A stretch of DNA of 34,203 bases from Lenisia limosa (Eukaryota > Breviatea), in assembly GCA_001655205.1 (NCBI GenBank), contig LPNZ01010338.1, forward strand, positions 1 through 34,203, written 5' to 3'. Below are positions 13,501 through 23,500 of this stretch, piece after piece; position 1 is the first letter of the stretch; every line of letters starts with the position of its first letter. Below the pieces are notes generated by a model. The model saw only the letters and a program-made list of their open reading frames with translations. It had not been told where the DNA came from and did not search any database. The translations under genes were made by a program, and so were the position numbers.

Positions 13501-16500
13501 GGATCTGCTGGTGGTTGATAATCTCTTAAAATGTTGAAACTCTGGATGAAACATTAATTTCCAAACTTGTGACACCAACATCAAATAAAAAAAATACCAA
13601 CCATATCAACCCCGCCCATTCACCAGTAGGTTTACAGTCTCCAGATTCTGCAGTGCAATCGTCGTTGTAATCTTGACCACTATATAGGGGTTAAAAGAAT
13701 TTAGCTGTGAATAAAAAGGTGGACTTGAATCATGGCTCCAGGTTATAGATGATCATTTTCACTCATAGAATAAGAGTTCCTACAATTGTCCCTAACTAAG
13801 GCTCGCCTACAATGGTACAGGAGCACAATAGCCGAAATGACCAGGAACATTGCATGCCTTACAGGTTCCACACCTGAGACAGTAAGGTAATCATACTTAC
13901 AGCACCATTTTAGTATAGCACCTTCCTACCCATCTCTTTGACAGCATTTCCCATTAGAGCATCGGTCGGAGTAACACTCATCAGCATTAGTACAATCTTC
14001 TCCTATCAAGTCAGATATATACATACATATGTAGATAAAATAATAACTCACAATATCACAAGAAAAGGTCCAATTATTACTGAAAATTCACTGGTTCAAC
14101 CTACCCAGTTCCTTGGCTTTTGTGCATTGGCGGTTAACACATTTGTATCCCTTGATGCACTGGCTGTCTCTGAGGTGGTTAGATATATATTTCCGGTATG
14201 AAGACAGACTGCAAATATACAGTATTCCTACTTCCAGCATTGGGTCCAGCAAATACTGTCACAGCGATAACCTAAACCAGTTATAAGCTACAATGGTTTT
14301 GGGGAAGTAGTTGTATTTCTATAGGACACCACCGATAAATATCGATATTTATCCGTTTTGGTTTGTATAAGATCTAGTCGTCATCTTACCTTTGCAATGC
14401 TTCATGAATTCACCAGGGAGACATTCACCGTTCTTGCAGACAGCACCTGATATTTCCTTCACAAGTTAGTTGTGTTGATATCATTATTTTATACATATGA
14501 TATATACACAGAAGATCTTTCAAAAGACTTAAAAAATTCACATTCGTTCAAAACGGTACATAGGTTGGTTAGTCACCACAGCTCAATACATTTACGACAA
14601 AAAAGACAACCCACGGTCTCATGATCGGCCGAACAGGCGACACCACGACATGGCTCTCCATCCTTCATAATCTCACAACCTCCCTGAATAGTTAAACTGT
14701 AATATCGTTCATTGGGATCTCTCAAAACTACAAAGAATGGCTGTAGTCTTTTTGAAGTCAAAAACTACCCCAATTACCTTCCCGTCGCAATTTCCAGTTC
14801 TTCCACAGGAGAAAGGTCCTTGAACCTAAGGGATAAGCACGGGATATTCAGCAACATTTACTGGCAGGTACATACACAATGACAACTCTTCAACCTCAAT
14901 TCTGATATCTCAGCCGGCTAAGCCGCCCACCTTGCAGAACCCCCTGCTTTCAACACCCGAAGGTGTCAAGCTACATTTGCCCTTCACTGTCGCTACAAGG
15001 TCAGGGAATTGATCGCATATTGATGACAGTGCAAATCAAACACGTGTTCAGTTTTGAGTGAGAGAAAATGTAGTTCTTTAAAAATATGAATTACATAAGG
15101 ATAGTAAATCAATGAATGAAGAAAACCCTCCTCACCAGCACAAGAGTAGCAGCCAGTGTCACAGCGCTCTTCACAGCAGACTCCTTGAGAGCAAAACCCT
15201 CTGAATTGGTGAGTATTGGTTTATTCGATCAGGATTCGGAAGATTCTCGGGATATGGAGAGTCACAGTATTAAAATATTCGAGTGTTGCATACGAGGAGC
15301 ACTCAGAGCCGGAGTTACAGATATGGGCATTGGGGAGTTTGCTGCCATTAGCTGAAGGGTGAAGGACACTTCTCAGACTGTAAGAAGGAATAGGAGTATT
15401 ATTGCCCCAAAATATAATAAAGTACAACAGAACGTTGTTTCTGCCCCTCTTACGTACACATAAGGGCATATCAATACTCCACTTGCTGTCAATCTAAAGA
15501 ATAAAACTCAAACATAAAGAAAATAGATAACAGGTGCTATGGAAAATTTCATAATATTGTTGCTAAATCATCCAATTATTTACCTAACAAATTCGTTAAC
15601 AGCCTATAAGTTTCAGCAACACAATACTAGTAAAAGCCAAGCAAACATGGCAGTATAAGCGACTGGCATCAAAGGAAGTCCAATAGCCAGAATCGCACCT
15701 GAACAAATCAGTTAGAACTGATATAATAAGAAAAATCACATGTTTTTTGGTGAAACGTGCGTGGGATTACATGTTTGATTTTTTTTTTTTTTAATAACCC
15801 TTCCCACGTGATATCGCAGTGACTGCCGATTTCTGGTCCGTTGAAGCAGTGACCGTACCAAGACATGTTATCGCCTTTTTTCAGGTCCGGGCAATTGGCG
15901 TCTGGATTGTCAAATATAATTTATAATAAGAAGAATATTGAATACTTCAGATATGGTGAATTATACAAATAAATACCACTAATCCTCCCAGGGCTTCTTT
16001 GTCTCTGATAATTTTCTTTCGAATTTACAATTAAATGCCACCCACATTGCTTGCTTTTGGTCTGAGAAGGAAGGAAGTTACCACAAAGGCGACTCTCAAC
16101 TTCAGCTGTATCCGTGTGCATCACCATTCGAACGTACCCACGACCGCCTGGTGAGTTAGTAAAAAATGAAAGTGGAGGAGCGGGGTATTAACACCAAATA
16201 GAGAGTTGTGAAATACAGGTTATATCTGACATTCAATTCCAATACCCAATCTTAGAACCATCCCTTCATGATAATATAAAATTGTCAAACTTCCTGAATG
16301 TATATAATCCCCGATTTAATAAAATTTCACAGTAGCTTCTCTCCACCCCACCTGTTTTGGAATCATAGTAGTAATGGCCTTGGGTCTTTGGTCCATATGA
16401 ATTGGCAACAATCCAGTATTCTTCCTGTGCAAAGTAAAGGAATGTTTGAATGCCATGAGCACTGGAGTTTAATGGTATTCACGAATAACATATTCTCACA

Positions 16501-19500
16501 AACTATCAGTCAATTTTATGTGTCAAACAATTCGTAAAATTGTTAGAACCACATATTTTTGGAGTATTCATACAAATCAATTCAAAATTGTGATCGCTCT
16601 ACCTCCCCCCCCCCCCAANNNNNNNNNNNNNNNNNNNNNNNNNNNNNNNNNNNNNNNNNNNNGATGAAAATGGCATGATTGGAAATAACAGCTTCAACCC
16701 TTGACACACAAGCTCAACGGGCTTATTTGCAGATCTCTCAGATCTCATACCGAAAAATCTATTACATTTTTCCTCCAAAAGCAACAAAGCAAGTGTTGTT
16801 TAAACTACTTTTTAGGGGTGATCTACAAAATTCCCGGGTCTATGGACCTAAATTGGCGAGAGAACCAAAATAGACAGAGTTATTATCATTCTTCTTTGGA
16901 CTCACGATTCGGACAACATGGTTACTTGAGGCTGGTTCGGAATCAGCAGGTTTGTAGTACAATTCTAAACGGTCAAACGAATGAATATGTTGAAATAGAA
17001 GAACTCGTGTGCAATAATGATGATTTCATGCACACCTAACCTTCGGTTGCATCTCTCCAGGATTGTCGAGGGTACATGTATCCTGTAATGCTGCCACCGT
17101 TCATAATTTGCTCCTAACCAGTGAGTTGCATTTTGCAATCACAACATATATTTGGGAGGGATCCACCAATGTTCTTTTAGGTATACATTCGCAAACCTTC
17201 ATCAAGATTGGACCAGGCTCATTGATCCACCACACACCTTCATCAGACACACAAACGACAGGATCTATAGCGAGATGTTATCAGAAAAGACTATTCTGAG
17301 GAAACAGAAGAAGCTTTCGAGAATTATAAATATTGTTGTTACTTGTTTAAGAAAACAAAAAAGGTGCACAGATGAACCATTAAAAACAGTAAACTTCAAA
17401 CCGATTTTTTCAGGTTCGCAGGGAAGCGGAGGATCAGGATTCGGAAGATTCTCGGGATATGACTGAAGAGGTGGATGAGAGTGTTATATATATTATATGT
17501 AATAGTATGTGTTTATGTAATATTGATATCGATATGTGTTTATTGACTTACATTTTTTTTTGTGAGTGAGATCAGTAATGGCACTAAGTTTTTTATAACT
17601 TTTCGCAATTTTGAGTGAAAAAAACGGAATTTTGCACAAACAGTTTTACATTTTAGATTATTTACAATTCAGTTTGTTTTTCCAAATTGGGCAAGTTTAT
17701 CTTAAAAAAAACCTAAAACGGCTAAATTTGATGATTTTCCACAATTTCTAACTGCACGTTTAACGATATCGTTATTTTTACGAAACACTTCCTGATATTC
17801 ATGAGCATTTTTATGTTATAAGTCCTGAAAGTAGTTTGAGACTGTATCTTGAACATTTTATGAACTATTTGGGACGTAATAGTAGATAAAAAAGATGGGG
17901 TTTCATGAAAGGTGAAATTAGCAGTTTAGCATGTGCCAATTAAATCAATGTTTCAACAGGATCGACCTAAAGCACACGGCAAAAGCAAGTTCCGTGTATT
18001 TTATATCGATGCCACTTTTCATTAAGTTTTTTATAACTTTTCGCTTTTTAATTACGTATTCTAACTGTTTAGATGTGTAAATGATATATTTTTGACAATG
18101 CCAATGGATTGGCCTGCACAAAGTCCAGATTTGAACATTGAGCATGCATGATATCTACTTGACACACAATTGAACGAATCTGGTGTCACACCAACCTCCG
18201 AAGCTGATATGACGGAAAAATTGGAAGATGCTTGGTCTAAGATACCTTCAACTGCAATTAAAGACCTAATCGACTCCATGCCACGTCGTTGCCAGGCCAT
18301 TATCAACTCAAAATGATGCCCCACCAATATTAGGTTTTTTGGAATGTGTACTGCCTATTTTACATTATTTTCAAATATACATTTTATTTATTTTGGCCAG
18401 AGGTTAAATAACCTGTCTATTATTACATTTGATAGTGCAAAATGCCGTTTTTTTTCTCAAAATGAATAAAATTACCAAACGTTATCAAAAAAACTACTTA
18501 GTGCCATTACTTATCTCACGCANNNNNNNNNNNNNNNNNNNNNNNNNNNNNNNNNNNNNNNNNNNNNNNNNNNNNNNNNNNNNNNNNNNNNNNNNNNNNN
18601 NNNNNNNNNNNNNNNNNNNNNNNNNNNNNNNNNNNNNNNNNNNNNNNNNNNNNNNNNNNNNNNNNNNNNNNNNNNNNNNNNNNNNNNNNNNNNNNNNNNN
18701 NNNNNNNNNNNNNNNNNNNNNNNNNNNNNNNNNNNNNNNNNNNNNNNNNNNNCTGCAATAATGAGAATATAAAACTCAATACATCTATTTGGCAGATAGA
18801 AAAACGAAATAAAGCGTGAGTAAACTCGGCCCACCAAGGTAGTCCGAAACATCTGATGTGCCACCTTCCTCGCACGGATTGACTTCTTGACCACATGACA
18901 CCAATTGCTGGAGGGAGGTGGGGTGATGGAAAGGAGGAAAGTAATGCATGTGCATACTCCAACAGAACTAAGAATTGCCTTTGGTGAGTGATAATAACTA
19001 GTTCGCGCTGCAATACGTACCTGGACTGACAAAGCTTTTCCGCAGAGGCCTTCCAACAAACATATACGGTCAGAGAGCACACCAGTCACTGGGGGGGGGG
19101 GGGNNNNNNNNNNNNNNNNNNNNNNNNNNNNNNNNNNNNNNNNNNNNNNNNNNNNNNNNNNNNNNNNNNNNNNNNNNNNNNNNNNNNNNNNNNNNNNNNN
19201 NNNNNNNNNNNNNNNNNNNNNAAAAAAAAAATGGATGTTGCCAACATGCATGGATATAGCAAGACGAGCAATACGACTGATCTGACATCCTCATCAGCTT
19301 GCTGGCACTAAGAGATAAAAACTGCTATTTGTGTGCTGGTTTAGATGATAGATAACCAAAAATAAGGGGGGGGGGGGGTANNNNNNNNNNNNNNNNNNNN
19401 NNNNNNNNNNNNNNNNNNNNNNNNNNNNNTCTTGTAAAACCTTTGGTATACTATATTGTTTTTACTTAGCCTACTCTGGCATATATATCTCAGGGAAGTT

Positions 19501-19720
19501 GAATCTTCTCTTGACATCGTAGCCCCAGACTGGATTGATGAGGCATGAACTGGGTGCAGAAATGAGCAATATATTTTTAATTCGACTTTCACAGTCGGTT
19601 GATTGGCGATGATTCATATGGAATTCGGACAGATATTTGTATTGTGAGATTTTCCAATCATCAACTTAACAAACCGGAGATAAGCAAAAGCGACAGGACC
19701 AAGATGAAAGGAACCTTCAT
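10594..19720 (-). CDS. membrane-anchored cathepsin X/Z-like protease fused to Cys-rich repeats and IPT/TIG-like domains
   Basis: The start is the ATG at 19718-19720, with signal peptide MKVPFILVLSLLLISG. Protease exons: 19475-19549; 19246-19281 with active site NQSYCSSCYIHA; 19021-19088 (LTGVLSDRICLLEG, ending KALSVQ); 18835-18907 (QLVSCGQEVNPCEEGG); 17197-17264; 17041-17113 (EQIMNGGSITGYM); 16906-16931 (SSNHVVRI, catalytic His); 16352-16424 (EEYWIVANSYG, catalytic Asn); 16082-16147 (GRGYVRMVMHTD). LSVQ before the Cys-Gly segment and the MNGG segment match cathepsin X/Z of family C1A. The last protease exon ends in phase 1 and splices in frame to 15799-15901 (DANCPDLKKGDNMSWYGHCF). Cys-rich modules run to about 12560, TIG-like domains about 12530-10990, and a membrane helix (VGIIAAGVAGVVVVGGAGAM) then KKK at 10594-10830. 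Exons in gaps are missing: a propeptide/WDWR segment and probably one before the His exon. Whether protease and tail form one transcript rests on phase and on the tail lacking its own signal peptide. Confidence 0.75.
10983..12530 (-). other. two tandem IPT/TIG-like beta-sandwich domains of the protease-fusion protein
   Basis: Domain 1 runs over exons at about 12498-12560, 12295-12352 (SFTVTFNLKEGTAVDG), 12150-12225 (MVCRFAGSKINAVKVDSST) and 11941-12032 (VTCTELIDGLGFFKLDVSLG). Domain 2 begins at about 11766-11810 (EPTLLRVRPQ) and continues through 11535-11620, 11372-11455 (FCKFEKAG, ETLIVGCKVPDE) and 11236-11307 (TTYNIRISIDN), ending TPVYFD. The order PxLLxVxP, then C-x-F, then a strand, then a second C with a following P/G turn, then VSL/ISI strands, is that of IPT/TIG domains, known from plexins and from many protist surface proteins. 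The conserved Cys pairs are present. A short acidic linker (DPEEADTSDDSG) joins domain 2 to the membrane helix. Confidence 0.6.
12979..13071. other. assembly gap (N)
   Basis: Run of N inside the Cys-rich part of the protease-fusion gene, after LSPW.. exon sequence on the minus strand. No homopolymer is adjacent. Confidence 0.99.
15227..15256 (+). repeat. 30-bp exact repeat, copy 1
   Basis: Positions 15227-15256 (GATCAGGATTCGGAAGATTC then TCGGGATATG) are identical to 17432-17461. Flanks differ on both sides. This copy lies in an intron of the protease-fusion gene. In one plus-strand frame both copies read DQDSEDSRDM. Confidence 0.9.
16619..16662. other. assembly gap (N)
   Basis: Run of N after a 14-base poly-C tract, between the His and Asn active-site exons of the protease. 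A short exon (expected GWG-type segment) may be lost here. Confidence 0.99.
17432..17461 (+). repeat. 30-bp exact repeat, copy 2
   Basis: Identical to 15227-15256, in the same orientation, about 2.2 kb away. It lies about 100 bp outside the left end of the Tc1/mariner remnant, in the same host gene. Confidence 0.9.
17585..18044 (+). repeat. 22-bp direct copy of an inner-TIR segment inside the Tc1/mariner remnant
   Basis: TAAGTTTTTTATAACTTTTC followed by GC occurs exactly at 17585-17606 (inner left TIR) and again at 18023-18044, in the same orientation, just upstream of the transposase fragment. This suggests that an internal deletion or tandem rearrangement joined two element copies. Confidence 0.8.
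18098..18316 (+). pseudogene. transposase fragment (Tc1/mariner, DDE superfamily)
   Basis: This is the only coding remnant of the element. It begins at MPMDWPAQSPDLNIEHA and has an in-frame TGA after 17 codons. It then continues in the same frame (YLLDTQLNESGVTPTSEADM) to a stop at 18314-18316. It covers about the last third of a usual 340-residue transposase. The WPAQSPDLNPIE motif identifies the family. The missing Pro codon and the stop show that it is inactive. Confidence 0.85.
18523..18752. other. assembly gap (N)
   Basis: Run of N that starts exactly at the right end of the Tc1/mariner terminal repeat. Confidence 0.99.
19104..19429. other. two assembly gaps (19104-19221, 19381-19429)
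   Basis: Both follow 13-base poly-G tracts. The first is in the intron right after the protease active-site Cys exon. The second lies between the signal-peptide exons and the active-site exon, where the propeptide and mature N-terminus would be expected. Confidence 0.99.
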
Positions 19721-20577
19721 TTTCAACTCCGCCTGATATGTGAAACACTTGAGAGACTTCAATTTGAACATATTCATATCAATCGAAAAATGAAAAATAT
19801 TACATGTGTAGTGTAAATAAATTTTAAACTCAAAATAACAACCCAAGATTCAAATATCAGACCCTAAGGAAGGTGATAAAAAAAGCGGATAAATCTATTG
19901 CAAAGACTCGCCGATCTCAGAGAATGTCAAGAAACAACGCCTCAAAAACGTCTATTTCAAAGTTATTTGATAATTTCCCTGGTCAAAGATGAGGAATATC
20001 CAAGAACACCCCAGTTTTGCTATAAGGCGGAAGGATGCATTCCGCCTCCGACAACCCGAAGGTATGTCAACAGCTTCAAACATTTCGCTTTCTTTCATTA
20101 ACTCACTTTATATTTTTTTATATTAATACCTACCGGTGGAAAGGTCAGAACGAATAACCGCGAAGTAGGACCGTCTTTTTCTTCAACTGCAGTTGCTTTC
20201 TCCCGTTCTAACCAGCTTAACAGACTGATAAATAGACAAATAAATGAATAATAGACAAATACGACACAATTCACACACAATCCACACACCCCGACCTGGC
20301 TCCTTTTCGGCTCAACCGCGGTCAGTCATAGCTTGGACCGGGGAAATTAAAGCTGCCCCTGCACCACCCCATGACTAAATCATATAAATTACGAAATTAA
20401 ACTCCCTTTAAAGCACAACCAAAAAATGCGAAAAACTCCAAAACACCGTTTCTAACCTTTGGTACTCTACTAAGTAACAATATTAATAGCGAAATTGAGT
20501 CATTTGAAAAGGTTCTTGCTATTTTCGTTTTATCCGGTTGTTCTAAAGAGCGATAGTCACCTTCTAAGGGACTAAAT
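19721..20577. promoter_or_regulatory. divergent intergenic region between the protease-fusion gene and the 27-exon gene
   Basis: An 857-bp region lies between two outward-facing start codons. It must hold the promoters of both genes. I see no clear TATA box or conserved element. Short open frames on both strands (for example 19898-20101 plus) look like chance. A GC-richer patch lies at 20030-20060 and another at 20290-20365. Confidence 0.5.
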
Positions 20578-23500
20578 ATGACAGAACCAGTTAACATAGT
20601 GAATGCGCCGCAGGAAGCTGTGGTTGCTGTTGTAGGGGTGTCAGAACCAGTTGGAGGGTCTGAGATTACCAGCGCTGATGTTCCGACCTCTCACAGTATT
20701 CCTGATGTAGTCACTCTCCCAATCCAAAGTGCCATCAATGTTGCGGATGCTGAAACCTTGGTGGGGAGAGAGTGTCTTAACTTTCCTCATTTGCCCAAAA
20801 TTTTGAAATACTTGTTGTTTTGTTTTTATATATAATTATATGATATATATTTTTTTTTTTTTATTAATATTTTTTTTTTTTTTGACATACGCANNNNNNN
20901 NNNNNNNNNNNNNNNNNNNNNNNNNNNNNNNNNNNNNNNNNNNNNNNNNNNNNNNNNNNNNNNNNNNNNNNNNNNNNNNNNNNNNNNNNNNNNNNNNNNN
21001 GTTTTGTTTTTTTGTACCCGTTAAGATATAAATTCAATGGTGATATTCTTGCCTATGTTCTGTTCAACAGATATTCTTCCATTGACCTTGCGATAAAACA
21101 GCTCTCATGTTGAAGGTTGCATCCAGCGTGCAGCCAGATGACGTGGACCCTCTGACTGCATCTAGTATGGGGCTTGTCGTTGGATATTCATGTCATCTTC
21201 AAGGGTTAATTGTTATGCAGTTCAATTATTCTTGCGTATTATTTTTGATAGTGATTTCACCCTGCTCATTACCAATTCATTTACCCCCCCCCCCCNNNNN
21301 NNNNNNNNNNNNNNNNNNNNNNNNNNNNNNNNNNNNNNNNNNNNNNNNNNNNNNNNNNNNNNNNNNNNNNNNNNNNNNNNNNNNNNNNNNNNNNNNNNNN
21401 NNNNNNNNNNNNNNNNNNNNNNNNNNNNNNNNNNNNNNNNNNNNNNNNNNNNNNNNNNNNNNNNNNNNNNNNNNNGGCGCAAAGTTGGCAATAATCAAAA
21501 TCATTTTTGCTTTCCACAAAACAACCCTTGTTAAAAACGCCAACAATCAATTGGAACTCTGTAGTTTGTATGATAACTATCGGAGTTTAGTTTTCTCACT
21601 ACCAATCATGTTTCTATCGTCACTCTTCAGCGCAAAAGGAGAACAACTGAGGTCGACCCGACTCCCCCAATTGAGTCCACTGTCGAGGTACCTGGGAAGT
21701 TTTGCATTCGAAACGACAAGATTTGTTGGACTATGCTTGAATATAACGCCCTTTTCTTTTTATCAATCAAATAAGTTCCGCAGATGGGCGGGGGGCGTAA
21801 TCAATATTTGCCCAGTTTCAGTAATCAGATATGATATTGAGTTCCCTAGGTTGACCGGCCTGTTCGAAGAGGACGGAAGCCTGGAAAGAAGAACAACACT
21901 GCTGCCGTTATTGGTGGGATGGCTTTGTTATGCAGATCTGTTGACTACATGGAAATATTATCAAAAGAGATCTTGAGCGCTATTCAGTGAAATTCTTTTC
22001 ACATCCCCAGAAACCAACCCAAAGTATTCATACATGCTCGACAATCAAAATCTCCTCGAGAGGCCGACTCCTGCGCCTCCTGTATGTGAACTTCCGGCCA
22101 TCCAGGTTTGGTGAAGCAATTTGACTCTATTTCTGTTCTTTTATAATCACGTTGGATTTTGGTCTGTTTTTTTATATTCTAAAAATTTTACCCCCCCCCC
22201 CCATTNNNNNNNNNNNNNNNNNNNNNNNNNNNNNNNNNNNNNNNNNNNNNNNNNNNNNNNNNNNNNNNNNNNNNNNNNNTGTGGCGAAAGTCATCGGAGG
22301 CGGTGTTGTCAACGCCAACTCCCTCCTCAAGGCCAGGTTCGTTTACTATGTCCCTTCTCTATAAATTCTCGATAACATGTTTTATCTCTCATTCTCTGAT
22401 AAAAAAAAACTCAGTCTTATAAAAATAGGGATCTTTTGATACAGAACACCAAGGTTCCGAACCTCTCTCCTGCTCTCCTCCAGACTTTTGGCTTGGCGGG
22501 GTTCTCCTCACAACAGGTTTGATTGAAATGATGCCCAGTAATCATGTTCCTACTCCACCCTAAATATTGACATATTGGAAAACTGTAAGTACCTTCCCTT
22601 ACGCCCTCCCCCAGGTTATGCAGCTTCAACAGCAGCAGTTCTTCTTGCAGTACCGTGACCAGCAGCTTCAGATCCAAAAGGCACAAGCAGAGGAAAACGC
22701 CATTACCGGGACCCAAAGCAGTAACCCGGATCCTGCCACCCAGGAGACTTTCGAGCTTGGTGGGCTGGGTCTCGCATTTGTCGAATTCAGTCTTAATTCG
22801 AGGCTGATACCCTCCTCGATTTGAGCAGTGCTGTGAGAATGGAATTAACTATTGGTCCCATACATACAGTATAACCCCTTTATGAACACTTTGATAATAT
22901 TGCTGAAATAAACATTACTTAATAGACACATTGTGAAGCATGCTCACAACCTTGATGATTCCTTAATAGACACATTGTGAACCATGCTTACAACCTTGAT
23001 GATACCTTAATAGACACATTGTGAACCATACTACCTTGATGATTCTTTAATTCAAACATTTTGTTCTACAGCACGTTAGCTTACTTTATCATGACACTCT
23101 TCACCTTCCAGCCAAGGTATTTGGAGAAGGCAAGGTTACCGATGAGGCTCTGACGAAAGCTAAGGATTACATGGCCGCTGCGAAGAATGCTGAAACTGCC
23201 CTTCTTAATTCAGAGGGTGTGAGGATATAGTACACTCACATAAATCATGCGCACTTATGATTCCTCTAATATGTACATATAATGATATAATGTACAATAT
23301 ATACGTTGTACATATATGTATCATATATGATGAAGATATAATCGATGTTCACATTTTTTCAAAGCTATACTTTGCTGTCACCCCCTCCCCCATACACACA
23401 CCCAATCCAGATAATTTCTCGTTTGAATTGGTTTATCTTATAGTTGTTATACAATTGTACAATAGCGCCAATATTAGACTATTCCAAGTTATTTCAGCAT

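Larger units (their letters stand above)
12560..15901 (-). other. Cys-rich repeat region of the protease-fusion protein
   Basis: This is an extracellular segment of the fusion gene, kept separate because of its domain type. Repeated signatures in order on the minus strand are GVCCEERCDTGCYSCA (15136-15183), GKCSLTPSGVESRGFC (about 14935-15000), FSCGRTGNCDGK (about 14785-14825), CRGVACSADHETVGC (about 14590-14690), CVNRQC and LGEDCTNADECYSDRC (13930-14170), CGTCKACNVPGHFGYCAPVP (about 13800-13875), DYNDDCTAESGDC (13630-13680), GVCNGSGFCDRNFGSMCPG (13262-13333), and ACTDDSECYYGFC with DGYCCNERC (12600-12735). The order CC-C-C-C, then a C/P/G-rich link, then CGxTGxCDG is the pattern I know from large myxobacterial and other bacterial surface proteins. 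It may be an adhesive or structural stalk. Junction phases agree at most steps; part of one repeat is lost in the gap at 12979-13071. Confidence 0.7.
17563..18522 (+). mobile_element. decayed Tc1/mariner-type element with inverted terminal repeats
   Basis: Terminal inverted repeats: the left end at 17563-17589 (TGAGTGAGATCAGTAATGGC then ACTAAGT) matches the reverse complement of the right end, 18496-18522, at 25 of 27 positions. Looser similarity, including the AAAAACGG..TTTTGCAC block, extends to about 80-90 bp. Inside, on the plus strand, 18098-18316 encodes the end of a Tc1/mariner transposase: MDWPAQSPDLN, the hallmark around the second catalytic Asp, followed by a C-terminal half including PRRCQAIINSK. 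It is broken. The Pro after LN is absent, and a TGA falls where a Trp codon is usual (IEHA-stop-YLLD). The N-terminal DNA-binding half is not found. The right end abuts a run of N, so target-site duplication cannot be checked on that side. It sits in an intron of the protease-fusion gene, in the opposite orientation. Confidence 0.85.

Noticed and set aside
15116-15355. Plus-strand 79-codon frame starting MKKTLLTSTRVAASV, signal-peptide-like
   Set aside because: It overlaps in antisense the GVCCEERCDTGCYSC exon, which fits its neighbours in phase; the rest is intron.
18061-18327. Minus-strand 88-codon frame
   Set aside because: Antisense of the transposase fragment, which shows the real family motif on the plus strand.
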